A DNA stretch of 64,000 nt from Euphorbia lathyris (lineage: Eukaryota > Streptophyta > Magnoliopsida > Malpighiales > Euphorbiaceae), in assembly GCF_963576675.1 (NCBI RefSeq), contig NC_088915.1, positions 91,211,501-91,275,500 on the forward strand. Direction: 5' to 3'. Shown here in pieces: positions 42,319-54,859 of the stretch. The position numbers were made by a program, and so were the translations under genes. The notes under the pieces were generated by a model that searched no databases, was not told the DNA's origin, and was given only the letters and a program-made list of their open reading frames with translations. The first letter of the stretch is position 1. Each line of letters opens with the position of its first letter.

Positions 42319-45300
42319 ATGTCAGACGATCTCAAACTTCCTTATCAATACCCTCAGCTCACCAAAACCAATTATTCAAGTTGGTGTATTCGAATGAAGG
42401 CATTACTCGGATGTCAAGATGTCTGGGATATTGTTGAAAAAGGCTACATAGTCCCAGCCAACGAGGCAGCGTTGACACAGGCAGAAAAAGATACCCTGCA
42501 GAAAAATCGCAAAAGCGATCAAAAGGCGCTTACTCTCATCCATCAAGGTTTGGATGAATTAATGTTCGAGAAAGTAGCCGAAGCTACCACCGCCAAACAA
42601 GCGTGGGAAATCCTACGAGTTTCTCTTCAAGGGGAGGAGAAAGTGAAAAAAGTTCGTTTACAGATGCTGAGAGGAGAATTTGAGATGATGAGGATGAAAG
42701 AGACGGAGGCCATTAGTGATTACTCATCCCGAGTAAAATCTGTCGTAAATCAGATGCGGCAGTACGGAGAAAAAATTGAAGAGTCCAGAATTGTTGAAAA
42801 AATTCTGCGATCACTACTACCAAAATTTGATTACGTAGTGGTGGCTATGGAGGAGTCCAGGGACATCAGCGAAATGTCCGTTGATGAAGTTGTAGGGTCA
42901 CTACAAGCACGAGAGGAGCGGTTTGAGAAACGAAGAGAAGATTCCGCAGAACAAGTCTTAGCAACAAAGGCTGTGTTTAAAAATGGCGAAAGTAGTCAGT
43001 CCGGCAGAGGACGCGGAAGAGGTCGAGGAGGAAATGGTAGAGGACGAGGACGTGGCAAAAATCAAGGCAGAAATGAAAACGGCAACAACAACAATGACAG
43101 AAGCACTCAATTCACCAGAGGCAGAGGAAGAGGCCGAGGACGCGGTCAAGGAAGAGGAAACTGGAGGCCGAATGAAGGACGCGACAAGTCCAACATTCAA
43201 TGTTATAATTGCTCTAAGTACGGTCACTACGCGGTGGAATGTTGGAGTCCGCCTAAAGAGGTAGAGGAGACTGCCAATAATATTCAAGATGAGGAAGTAA
43301 CTGGCACAGTGTTACTTACCTACGAAGGTCAAGAAAATCATGAAAATAATATATGGTATCTTGACAATGCGGCAAGTAACCATATGTGTGGTGACAAAAA
43401 GATGTTCGTGGAGCTCTATGAATCCGTTCGCGGTAATTTTGTATTTGGAGATTCCTCCAAGGTTCCTATTACAGGCAAAGGAACAATTCTTATTCGGCTC
43501 AAAAACGGTGCTCACCAGTTTATTGATAATGTTTATTATGTTCCTAGCATGAAAAGCAATATTTTGAGTTTGGGACAGTTACTGGAGAAAAATTATGAAG
43601 TTCACATAGTGGACCGGAAACTACTTCTGTTGAATGAGAAAAAGGAGCTGATTGCACGAGTACCCATGGCAAGAAACAGAATGTTCACAATTAACATTCA
43701 GACGGACGTGGCCAAATGTTTGAAAGCTTGTGTGCAAAGTCCCTCTTGGCTTTGGCATTTACGGTACGGACATCTCAATTTTGGAGGACTGAAGCAATTG
43801 GGACAGAAGCAGATGGTAAACGGATTGCCTCATATTGACCAGCCTCATCAACTGTGTCAAGGATGTCTTGTTGGAAAACAATTCAGAACCAGTTTTCCAA
43901 AGGAGTCCATGTTAAGAGCAAAGGCGCCACTTGAGCTAGTTCACACAGATGTGTGTGGACCGATCACTCCACAGTCCTTGGGAAAAAATAAATATTTTCT
44001 ACTTTTCATTGATGATTATAGTAGAAAAACTTGGGTGTATTTTTTGAAAGAAAAAACAGAAGTTTTTGAGACATTTAAATAATTCAAAGTCCAAGTGGAG
44101 AAAGAAAGTGGTCATTTTATTAAGGCACTCAGATCAGACAGAGGCGGTGAATACATGTCCATCTCTTTCAAGCAATTTTGTGAAAAGCATGGAATCCGTC
44201 ATTTTGTTTCAGTCCCCAGATCACCTCAGCAAAATGGCGTAGTAGAAAGAAAGAATAGAACGGTGCTCAACATGGTGAGGAGCATGTTAAAAAGCAAAAA
44301 TTTACCGAAGGAGTTATGGGCCGAAGCAGTAGATTGTGCTGTCTACCTGTTGAACAGATCGCCAACTGTCAGTGTTTGGGATCAAACTCCACAAGAAGCA
44401 TGGAGCGGAATAAAACCCAGTATTTCTCATTTGCGTGTTTTTGGCAGTGTTGCTCATGTCCATGTACCGGATGAAGAACGCAAGAAGCTAGATGATAAAA
44501 GCAAGAAATATTTGTTTGTGGGCTATTCAGAATATTCCAAAGGGTACAAAATGTTCGATCCGCAAACTCAGAAAATTGTAATCAGTAGAGATGTCACCAT
44601 TGATGAAGAAGCAGTTTGGGACTGGACAGGTGAAAAAGAAAACAGCTATAGTTTTTATCCTTTTATGGATGAAGACAGTGATCAGGAAGAACCAGCCACA
44701 GTCGCAACCACAACACCAGCAACCAGTTCTACATCAGCAAGCTCGTCCAGTTCGAGTTCGTCCTCGAGTGATGGAGACAGTTCAGATGAACATCCGCCCG
44801 GAAAGCCAAAAAAATTCATACCTATTAAAGATCTCTATGATGTAACAAGAAATCTCGATGATGAATTAACTCTTTATTGTCATTTTGTTAATGATGAACC
44901 AACAGATCCAGAAGAAGCAATGAAGGATGAAAAATGGAGACAAGCCATGGAAGAGGAGATTCATTCGATCGAGAAAAATAAAACATGGGAACTGACATCA
45001 CTTCCGGCCGGTCAAAAACCCATTGGAGTTAAATGGGTGTTCAAAGCAAAGAAAGATGCAAACGGTGAAATTGTCCGACATAAAGCAAGATTGGTGGCGA
45101 AAGGGTTCAGTCAACGACCCGAAATTGACTACAATGAAGTTTTTGCTCCTGTTGCCAGAATAGAGAGTATCAGACTGGTAATTTCTGTAGCTGCTCAACA
45201 CGGGTGGAGGATCCATCAAATGGACGTGAAATCCGCATTTCTCAACGGATATCTGGAAGAGGAAATTTATATCCAGCAACCACCTGGGTATATTGTGAAA

Positions 45301-46422
45301 GGTCAAGAAAATAAAGTGCTAAAATTGAAAAAGGCACTTTATGGTCTCAAGCAAGCACCACGAGCCTGGAGCAGCCGCATTGATAAATATTTTCAAGAAA
45401 ATGGTTTTGTCAAATGCCCACATGAATATGCCCTGTATGCAAAAGTGAAAAATGGAGACATGTTACTTGTTTGTTTGTATGTGGATGATCTCATTTTTAC
45501 AGGGAACAATCCTAAGATGTTTGAAGAGTTCAAGAAGACAATGACTCGTGAGTTCGAGATGACTGACATTGGTCTAATGTCATATTATCTTGGCATTGAA
45601 GTGAAGCAGAATGACGACGGAATTTTTATTTCTCAAAATGGTTTTGCAAAGGAGATAATAAAGAAGTTCAAGATGGAAAATTGTAATTCCGTCAGCACGC
45701 CAGTCGAATGTGGAATCAAGTTGACAAAAGATGAAGGTGGAGACAGAGTCAACCCGACATTATTCCGAAGCTTGGTCGGAAGTCTCAGATATTTGACGTG
45801 TACGAGACCGGATATTCTCTATGCAGTCGGCTTAGTAAGTCGATACATGGAAGCCCCAACTGTGTCACATTGGAACGCGGCAAAAAGAATTCTCCGTTAC
45901 GTGAAAGGTACAACTAATTTGGGATTACATTATTCAAAAACTGACGACTTCAAATTAGTTGGATATTGTGATAGTGATTGGACCGGTGACAAGGATGACC
46001 GAAAAAGTACAACTGGTTTTGTATTTTTTCTGGGTGATACAGCATTTACTTGGAGTTCGAAGAAGCAAGCGATTGTGACGTTGTCAACCTGTGAAGCTGA
46101 ATATGTTGCTGCAACCTCATGTGTATGTCATGCAATTTGGCTCCGGAAATTGCTAAAAGAATTTCAGATGAGTCAAAATGATCCAACAGAGATTTTTATT
46201 GACAATAAATCTGCACTGGCACTAGCGAAAAATCCAGATTTCCATGATCGAAGTAAGCACATTGATACGAGGTATCATTTTATTCGAGAGTGCATTGAGC
46301 AGAAAGAGGTGAAGCTGAAGGACGTGAAAACTCAAGATCAAATTGCAGATATTTTCACGAAACCGCTAAAGCACGACGTGTTCAGTAAACTGAGAGCTCA
46401 ATTGGGAGTCATGGCAAATTAA
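42319..46422 (+). pseudogene. Copia gag-pol with a single TAA
   Basis: One frame of 1367 codons from ATG 42319, broken only by TAA 44080. Gag ends with a long RGRGRG region and the zinc knuckle CYNCSKYGHYAVEC near residue 295. Protease carries DNAASNHMCG, so the usual DSG or DTG is DNA; this could impair catalysis. Integrase shows WHLRYGHLN and SDRGGEY, with the stop just before the second catalytic Asp. A serine-rich linker precedes reverse transcriptase (YVDDLIFTG) and RNase H. The TAA would abolish the full product unless read through. It is otherwise intact, consistent with its youth. Confidence 0.93.
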
Positions 46423-46426
46423 GTTT

Positions 46427-46435
46427 AAGGGGGCA
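46427..46435 (+). promoter_or_regulatory. Polypurine tract of the young copia element
   Basis: AAGGGGGCA directly before the 3' LTR. Confidence 0.75.
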
Positions 46436-46791
46436 TGTTAAAATATTAAACTTAAATTTCATAATTAAAAAAAATAAAATAATAATAAATAAATATATAA
46501 TCATGTGAATGCTTTGACACATGTTAGTCAAAGTTATCTTTGGGTAAACAATAATAATGAAGTATGGTAGCCCATACAAATTAATATGTCTTGTTTTTTT
46601 GTATTGATTAAAACTCTATAAATTATATATAGAGTTGTTTTGATTGTAGTGAGGGAAATATAAAAAGAGTAGAGGAGAGTGAGGGTCTACATTGACTAGA
46701 GTAATCCGAAAAATGTTGTTGAGTTAATGTTTTGATAAAATATCAATTTGAGTTCTTTTTTTACTATTAAATCTCCTCTTTATCTCCTACA
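46436..46791 (+). repeat. 3' LTR of the young copia element
   Basis: 356 bp, partner of 41905-42260. Confidence 0.93.
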
Positions 46792-46796
46792 GTACT

Positions 46797-47800
46797 ATCA
46801 AAATTAGTGCTAGATTAATACTTTTAGGAATTTTTTCAGTCAACTCTAATTGATGAATTTTTTTTAATTCAACTCTAATGGATGAAAATTAGGAGTGGGT
46901 TTTCCTTAAGAATGGATTGTTTCAAATTTAATTATTTTAATATTTCATTATAAAGGAAGATGAACAGAAATCATTGCTAAATTAGTAAATTTAGATTTTT
47001 TTTTTGTTCTAACTCTAATTGATGAGAATTTAGTCTGTAAGATTAAAAAATTGATGAAAATTATTATTAATTACAATTTCATCGTTTCATTTTAATTACA
47101 ATCAATCAAAATTGATTTGATTTTTTATTAATTACAATTCCATAAAAATTAGTGGATCTTAGTTATAATATTCTATTTTTAAAAATAAATACAAAAAGAA
47201 ATTTAATAGTTGTCGAATTGATTGGATAGAATTTAATAGAAATTCAATATTAGTTATTTTCCTATTTAGCCATTTCGAAATATTACAATTAAACAATGAT
47301 TTAATTTCCTAGTTAGTAATTGTGGTATAATTTTATTTCCTTCCAAAATTCTTGAAGTACCATAAAAATTAGTGCTAGATTAATAATTTTAGTAATTTTT
47401 TTTACTCAACTCTAATTAATGAAATTTTTTGTTAATTACAATTGATGGGAATTTAATCATAAGATCAAAATTGATAAAAATCATTATTAATTACAATTTC
47501 ATCATCCCATCTTAATTACAATCAACCAAAATCGATTTAATTTTTTATCAATTACAATTCCATAAAAATTAGTGGATCTTAGTTGTAATATTCTATTTTT
47601 AAAAAGAAATACCAAAAGAAATTTAATAGTTCTCGGATTGATTGAACATAATTTAATAGGAATTAAATATTAGTTATTTTCTTATTTAGCCACTTCAGAA
47701 TATTACAATTAAAACCATATTTAGCCATTTCGATAAATTTTATTTCTTTTTAAAATTCTTGAAGTACCGACGAAATTAGTATTAGATTAGTAACTTTGGG
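46797..47800. repeat. A+T-rich tandem repeat, about 420-bp unit
   Basis: Sequence around 47060-47360 recurs at 47480-47780; AGTGGATCTTAG at 47151 and 47571 gives a 420-bp period. A further diverged unit lies at about 41750-41904 on the other side of the young copia element. The ancestral array thus spanned the insertion site. No gene seen. Confidence 0.7.
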
Positions 47801-47811
47801 GAATTTTTTTT

Positions 47812-49367
47812 AAGACAAAGATGATATTTATAGATCTGAAATCAAAGCGTCACAAAAAAAGGAGGCAGCTCGTGCAGCCAAACTCCGAGATCAGACATAG
47901 AGCCTACAACAGGACTAACACATGTGCAGTAAACTGACATTACGGTTAGCTAAATATTTTAATAAAGATTTGCAGTCATCGATAATAAAGCCTAGAGTGG
48001 AAAAATTAGGGGTATTAGATAATAACCCTTGTACCAAGAGCTGGGAATCAGTTTCAACCAAAATGTCACTCCAGCCATGATCCTTAATCCAGCTCAGTAC
48101 CTCTCGGCATGCCAGAGCTTCGACGAGTAGAGCATCCTGGCTGCACTGCAGAATTTCATTAAAACAGGCCACAAAATAACCAGGTTCATCCCAAGCAATC
48201 CAACCGAATCCTATAAGATTCCTATCAGCAAACAGAGCAGCATCAAAAAAATTCTTGATTTTGCCTATCGGCGAAGGCAACCATCATGAACAACAGACAT
48301 GACCAAATGGCACATATTTTTGACATAAAAGAAGGGACTGCTGCCACCGGGATTTCAGAGTCATCGCGTTACTAAAGAGCACTGGTGTCGGGGAGAACGC
48401 TTGGTTCCATGTCTAGTTATTGCGATTTTGCCAAATCGACCAACATAGCATCGCCGTTTCTTCCATGGTGCAGCGGTTGCTGGATTGACACACTACTTCC
48501 CAAATTTGTTTAAAGCAAAGGACTATGGCAGTAATATCCTCGATCCTGGAAAAATCCCACACCACCCTGGCCTTCTCACATCGAACCAAAGCATGGAAAA
48601 TGTCTTCAGAGTCTGAATTGGAACTCGTCAGAGGTTAAGTTCCCTTCTTGTAGGTAGACAATCTACATAAGCTCTCCACAGGAGAATACGTACCTTCGGT
48701 GGAACCATAAGATTTCAAATAGAACTCCAGGCCACATTCAGGACATCAGTAGAGGGGCATGGATTTAGGCGATAACCACTCTTCACACTATATACCCCAG
48801 ACTTTTCATAATACTAGTACCAGGAGTCCGATGTGATCTGCCGAGGAAGGGGAATGACTCGGACCAATGTGCAATCTCTTTCATTAAACAGATCGGCCAA
48901 GATATCTTCATCCCACTTCCCAGTATGTGTACACCGAAGATCTGCCAGCACAGTCTCAGCCATATCGCTCACCATCTCAGATTCAATAAGCAGATTAGCC
49001 GCTGGCAGCCACGGGTCGCCCCACACCCGAGTACTCATTCCGTTTTTTATGGCTCGACGAGCACCTTGAGCTACCCAATCCCGAGCCGCGAGTATGCTTC
49101 ACCACACAAAACTTGGGTTGTGTTTGAGCGATGCTTCAAGAAAGGTTGTATTAGGGTAATATCAAGCTTTATAAACCTTTGCCACAAGAGAATCTGGATT
49201 TGTTAACCGTCTCCAGCCTTGTTTTGTAAGAAGAGCCAGGTTGAAGTGATGTAACTTCCTAAAACCCATTCCACCAAACTTTTTTGGAATACAGAGACGG
49301 ACCCAAGATCGCCAGTGAATTCCCTTCTTTCCAGTTCCTGCACAGCCATTTTGTTCAAGGGTGTATG
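47812..49367 (-). pseudogene. LINE ORF2 C-terminal remnant (RT tail, zf-RVT, RNase H)
   Basis: The minus strand reads in order [20 protein letters not shown] (end of reverse transcriptase), WGDPWLPAANLL (zf-RVT region) and an RNase H-like domain with LVEALACREVLSWI and ETDSQLLVQGLL. Frames shift several times and stops are present. The 5' part of the element is missing. Convincing terminal duplications were not found. It is older than the LINE at 11.5-16.25 kb and not obviously of the same family. Confidence 0.8.
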
Positions 49368-49479
49368 GACATGAAGATCTTTTTAAGACAAATAAGTAGT
49401 CAAAGCATGATACTTAGATTGAAACGTTTTAATTGGAACCCAATCAGATTGAAACATTTAAATTGAAACCCCAAAATAT

Positions 49480-50870
49480 TTTTCCACAATTGGTTCGAAA
49501 CTTTATGATAACATATGATAACATTGAACGCATCTGACTTCTTTTTCAGCACATAAATCTATGTATATTTGGTATAATGATAAAAAAATACCATATGATA
49601 CGAATAGCCATCAAAGGATTCAATTCTAATTGGTCCCATACATCCGAACAAATAAATTCAAACGATTTAGTAGCAACAAAAGATGAACGAGTAAAAAGCA
49701 ATTTGTGACTTTTGCTCATTGAACAAGCCTCACAAAGAGAGGTGGTTTTATTATTAGAAGAAACAATAACATTAGAGTTTAATAATTTTCAAACTACTGG
49801 AACAGTTACATGACCCAAACAAGCATGCTAGGACAACTAAATTTATATTTGAACTGGTACTGGAGAAGAAATTGGTAGGTAGTAGAGCCCATCTTTACTC
49901 TGTCCCTCGAGGATGATTTCCTTCGTTGCCAAATCCTTAATAAAAAAATAGTCAGGAAAGAATTCAACAAAGATATTGTTAAAAGCAGTTAAAGAAATTT
50001 AAATGAACCCACCGAGTGAATAGAGAGTTTAGAACTGTTACCAATTATGACTTCTTCAAGACCTTGATATTCCGAGTGGAGATTGAGATTTTCCAGATTC
50101 GATGTCAGATGATATGTAGCTCCTAGATCCATAATCCATGACTGTTGGGGAGGGAGGGTTATGATTGGCGGTAAGATTAGACTGCGAATTCTGAATGCTT
50201 CGATTTCGTTGATAATAAGTAGGTGAAGAGCAACTGTGAGAGATGTGCCATTTTCCTTAGCAACTGTAGCATGTCAAGGTGCGAGAATCTTGATATTCCG
50301 AGTGGAGATTGAGATTTTCCAGATTTGATGTCAGATGATATGTAGCTCCTAGATCCATAATCCATGACTGATGGGGAGGGAGGGTTATGGTTGGCGGCAA
50401 GATTAGACTACGAATTCTGAATGCTGCAATTTCGTTGATAATAAGTAGGTGAAGAGCAACTGTGAGAGATGTGCCATTTTCCTTAGCAACTGTAGCATGT
50501 CAAGGTGTGAGAATCTGAGGGAGCAAACGTCCTACCCTGATTTCCATATTGTCGTTGAGTCGATATAGGGTATCCATAGTTGCCATAGCCGAAATTGCCA
50601 TTACATGACTGATTGCGATGTTGTCCTTTTTGTCGTCCTCCGCTGCTTGTCCGTCCACGGCCACGACCTCATGGCGAAAACCCTCTGTCAGCTGCATACT
50701 GAACAGATGGTGCGATAAGAGAGATTTATGCTTTGGCCTCCTTATTAATCTGGACTTCCTCACTCAAAAGTAACCCATACACCTCATCATAAGTAATTGA
50801 AAGCATTTGAGCTTCCAAGCCTCTCACAAACGGACGGTAACTAGGCCAGAGACCATCAGAGTTTTTTTTT
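49480..50870 (-). pseudogene. Copia gag-protease-integrase remnant
   Basis: Recognisable pieces on the minus strand: gag end with VRGLEAQMLSITYDEVYG (50870-50760), a glycine/arginine-rich region and a zinc-knuckle-like piece around 50500-50700, a protease-like region with WIMDLGATYHLTSN (about 50130 and 50370), and an integrase piece near 49620-49740. Every part is broken by stops and shifts. No LTR was found. Confidence 0.6.
50050..50510. repeat. 227-bp tandem duplication inside the copia remnant
   Basis: GATATTCCGAGTGGAGATTG occurs at 50065 and 50292, with about 225 bp of near-identical sequence following each. Confidence 0.85.
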
Positions 50871-50896
50871 TCTTTTTTTGAAGAAAAAACCATCAG
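50852..50896. repeat. Small T/A-rich insert flanked by ACCATCAG
   Basis: ACCATCAG at 50852-50859 and 50889-50896 brackets about 29 bp of mostly T and A. It may be a tiny retroposed insert or filler DNA from break repair. Confidence 0.45.
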
Positions 50897-51046
50897 GGTT
50901 AAGAGTATATTAAAACAGAAAAATAGTGACAGATAACTGTTTTTAGATCTGTATGAGCAAATGGTGAGGCCCAAATGCATGAACCAATTAACACAACTTC
51001 AAATTCCATTAATCAAAGACCAAAATGCGAAACTAATTTGTCTGAA

Positions 51047-51136
51047 TGTTTGTTGAGATGCAGATGTTAGCCGACCCCGAATCATTTCGGGACTAAGGCT
51101 TTAATGTTGTTGTTGTTGTTGTTTGTTGAAATGTAG
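51047..51136 (+). mobile_element. Short RTE-LINE or SINE 3' end with (TTG)n tail
   Basis: The core 51064-51119 contains CCGACCCCGAATCATTTCGG and GACTAAGGCTTTAATG and ends in GTT repeats, a 3' end common to plant RTE-type LINEs and their partner SINEs. It is flanked by 17-bp copies of TGTTTGTTGARATGYAG (51047-51063, 51120-51136) that differ at two positions, which I read as a target duplication. Only the last 56 bp of an element inserted. Confidence 0.6.
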
Positions 51137-52440
51137 AGTAAATTAGTGTTATGTAGTGTACTCTGCATTTATCTTCATATAATCATAACTCAAGTCACAG
51201 ATAATTAGAGACAATACGACTGCTGCGATAGGTTTTTAACTACATGACAACGAAAAAGCTGCTGATAGCAACAGATAGGAGATCCTTCCTCTTGGACAAG
51301 GTTTAAAGTTTTTGCAGGGAAAAAACAGTTGATTGGAGAAATTGACCGGTCCACCTTTTCAAGGGGACTTCTTGGCTCGAATCTGGATTCAATCAGATGG
51401 TAATAAATACCAAGAGCGAACATTATATCGTATAATTTATACGTGATCTATGAGCTCTGGAATAGCTGCAACTACACAGATTTGCTAAAATTTTATAGCT
51501 TTGGTTCCAAACTTATAATTGAGAGTTGAATCTTGAAGAGACCGATTTTAAAAAGTGTAATGCTTCCCAAAAGTTTTAGGAAGCTTACCAATGGAAATGT
51601 AAATTTCAACAGTACCATGGGTCTCACCAGCATTTCTGAGATAGTTATCAGTAATCAATAATTAATCCCGGGAAATGGATTACCAAACAATAAAATCAGA
51701 ATTGAAGTCGTGCAAACAATTATGAAATTCTTTATACACACAAACATAAACGAGAAATCAACATTAAGATGACAGCGAGCAATGATAAATATAACATAGC
51801 AACAAAGACAGATTTGCATACCTATATAAAGAGAGCTTTGCAGCATTTCTTCCCGATTTTCCCCACTCAGTGTTACCTAATGCATCAATGTCAAAATTAA
51901 CTTGGATCCCATCCCAATTGTTACATGCTCAATTTAGTTCCTAATGGAGCAACTTATTTGTATAAACATGGTTGTGCCCTATACCTATACCGACCCGGTT
52001 TAAAACAACCAATATTACCAAAAGAAAGGCCAATAATTAATTCCTGAATCATCTAGCCTTTTCCATTCATTTTTTTTATCCCTATATGATATGCATTTTC
52101 TCCTTTAATACTAGAAAGTAATTAAGCAAAATAGAATCTAATAATTACCCATAAAAAATAGCAACAATATGCACAATCTTCTAACGCGGTAACCAACTTT
52201 TCCAACACTCTTGCAATCTTCAAATGTAATGCCAATTAATTGAAAACATTTCAATTTGAATTCAATTAGTTGTCTTCTCATAATTCAAGTCTAGAAAATC
52301 TTCAAGCATAGGACACTGGAGATAGAGGTTATTAGCCCCAAGAAGTTGATATAGCACTGCATTTTAAGTTTTAACTCTATCATTCTTATTTATAGACAAG
52401 ATGAAAATTGAGAAAATTCATGAAATGTTAAGACTTGCAA
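51137..52440. other. A+T-rich DNA, no gene identified
   Basis: May contain the 3' end of the FBD/LRR pseudogene. Short open frames only; none recognised. Confidence 0.5.
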
Positions 52441-54390
52441 AGTTGCTCACTATTGTCTACACATTGCAACAAACACCATAATGCTTGGATTTCATGTGAA
52501 GTGAAGATTGATTCCAACAAAACTTACTACCTCAGTGAGCTGCAAAGTTATAACCAATTTCTCAAGCTCTGGTGAACTGTGAAGAGCATATGCAATTCCA
52601 AGAAGGTGCTCAACAAAATTAGGACTGCCATCAAAAGTCAAACGTTTGTTGTTTACTGATGGAGAAGCTATACCTCTCATCCCCAAAGTTGATAGACTCT
52701 TCGAGCATAACGAAAATGGAAATTCAGAAATGGTAACATAATTCTATTTCATATTTTGCTTAGAACATTTTTTTTGTTTCAGAGTTACCTTGACAAAGCA
52801 TCGCCTGATATTTAGCTCACGAAGTTGCTCAAGAATCATCCTCCCCAAACGTTCGCCATACAATTCCACAGAACAATCAAAATCAAGAGTGGCACAGATT
52901 GATGACGGAAGATTCATCAATTTAATTGTTTTAATATACAAGGAACATGGATTCAATTCCTTAAGGTCCGGACCTGAAATGACAATTGCATTAGTTTCAA
53001 TACCTACTAAAACTAATTTCTTCAAAGAGGTTGAATCAATAACAAGCAGTTTAAATTCTTCACAGCCTATTAATTCCAACAATTCAAGTAACAGACTACT
53101 AGATAGAACATTTTCAATTGCTCCATCAGACAAACTACTTGATAGAACATTTCACGTGTCAAAGCCAAATTCTACAAGGTTTGAACAACAAATTTTTAGA
53201 ATAAACTTTTGAAAATCTGCTAAAACCAATTTTTTCAAGGATTTCGAAGCAGTCAAAGCCTTCACAGCAGTTAATTTCCAATGGTTCAAGCACCGGACTA
53301 CATACAACACTTTCAATAGGTTGAACAGGCCACCAACAAGATTCTATATATAAATCCTTGAGAAGTTCCCAATTTACCCTTCCATTAGGGATCAAAATTA
53401 AAGTATTCATCTGTAATTTAAGCATTGCTGAAAAAGAAAACCCGCAACATAAGCCTTTCTATGGAATCAAAGTTCAAAATTAGCTCCTCCACCCCTTATC
53501 CTATTAGAATCCTGTGTGAAGTTGTACAGTAACAGATTTGATTTGATGTGAAATTTCTTAGATCTTCGAGCGGCAATAATTAATTCCTGAATCATCTAGC
53601 CTTTTCTATTCATTTTTTTATCCCTATATGATATGCATTTTCTCCTTTAATACTAGAAAGTAATTAATCAAAATAGAATCTAATCTAATTACCCATAAAA
53701 AATAGCAACAATATGCACAATCTTCTAATACGATAACCAACTTTTCCAACACTTGCAATCTCCAAATGTAATGCCAAACAATTGAAAACATTTCAATTTG
53801 AATTCAATTAGTTCTCTTTATAATTCAAGTCTGGAAAATCTTCAAGCATAGGACACTGGAGATAGAGGTTATTAGCCCCAAGAAATTTATATAGCACTGC
53901 ATTTTAAGTTTTAACTCTTAAGACTTGCAAAGTTGCTCACTATTGTCTACACATTACAACAAACACCATAATGCTTGGATTTCATGCGAAGTGAATATTG
54001 ATTCCAACAAAACTTATTGATTCCAACCAATTTCTCAAGCTCTGGTGAACTGTGAAGAGCATATGCAATTCCAGGAAGGTGCTCAACAAAATTAGCTAGC
54101 TAAGTTGCTCAAGAATCATCATCCCCAAAGGTTCACCATACTATTCCGCAGAACAGTCAAAATCAAGAGTGGCACATAAAGCTGTTTGAATTCGTCACAA
54201 CCTATTAATTCCAACATTTCAAGTAACAGACTACTATATAGAATATTAAGGAAAAAAAGAAATTCGGCAACATAAGCCTTTCTATGCAATCAAAGTTCAA
54301 AATTAGGTACTCTACCCCTTATCTAATTAGAATCCTGTGTCAAGTTGTACAGATATGATTTAAAGTGAAATTTCTTAGACCGTCGAGCGG
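52030..54390. repeat. Tandem duplication of the FBD gene 3' half; second copy internally deleted
   Basis: Sequence from about 52030 (AATAATTAATTCCTGAATC) recurs from about 53571. The second copy shares the FBD-exon piece near 54020-54095 and the tail near 54265-54350, but lacks roughly 700 bp of the LRR region. Confidence 0.8.
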
Positions 54391-54847
54391 TGATGAAAAA
54401 TTAGGGTATTGTCAATGAATCTAGAAAAACCGGAGATGTATTCATCAGAAACTCAGAGTACATACCAGAAAAATCGAAAATGAGAACAGAGACATGAGTC
54501 CATCATAGTCTGAATCGCTGATGAAAAATTAGGGTATTGTCAATGAAACTAGAAAAACCGGAGATGTGTTCATCAGAAAATCAGAGTACATACCAGAAAA
54601 ATCGAAAATGAGAAAAGAGACATGAGTCCATCATAGTCTGAATCGAAGATAAGAAAATTTGCAAAATCGCTGGTTCAACATATTCTCTCGCTCTGCCTTG
54701 ATAGAAGTCCAGTTTGAATAGCTTGTTTGGTTGAAGGCGGAAAGGAGAATATGTTGGAGCAGCGAATCTGGGCAAAGCATTGATACGGTCTTCTTTCTCC
54801 TCCAACTTCTTCACTCTTTTGCTTCCCATTTCCTCAATCCAATCCAA
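52492..54847 (-). pseudogene. FBD/LRR F-box-like gene, broken
   Basis: Minus-strand pieces line up with F-box/FBD/LRR proteins. First exon 54847-54592 has KRVKKLEEKEDRINALP, the lead-in to an F-box, but then diverges and lacks the F-box itself; it ends at a CTG|GTATGT donor. LRR-like pieces follow at 53425-53159 and 53133-52788 (IENVLSSSLLLELLEL, IKLMNLPSSICATLDFD), the latter ending AAG|GTAACT. The FBD-like exon, ending near 52529, has LLGIAYALHSSPELEKLV. A stop near 53150 separates the two LRR pieces. Intact members would be substrate receptors of SCF ligases; without the F-box this one should not bind SKP1. Confidence 0.65.
54391..54646. repeat. 128-bp tandem duplication containing a splice donor
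   Basis: TGATGAAAAATTAGGGTATT occurs at 54391 and 54519. Each unit contains the minus-strand donor TTTTTCTG|GTATGTACTC. Confidence 0.85.
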
Positions 54848-54859
54848 TATCTGCTATTC

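Larger units (their letters stand above)
41905..46791 (+). mobile_element. Young Ty1/copia element with one internal stop
   Basis: Two 356-bp LTRs (41905-42260, 46436-46791) differ at three positions by eye, about 0.8%. The 5-bp target duplication GTACT is at 41900-41904 and 46792-46796. Primer-binding site and polypurine tract are present. The gag-pol frame is complete except for one TAA. The low LTR divergence indicates recent insertion. Confidence 0.95.

Noticed and set aside
47804..49390. TTTTTAAGACAAA at both ends of the LINE remnant as a target duplication
   Set aside because: The A-tail is on the wrong side of the left copy for a minus-strand LINE, and the match may be microhomology.
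51205..51423. Minus-strand frame of 72 codons
   Set aside because: No motif and no homologous neighbour.
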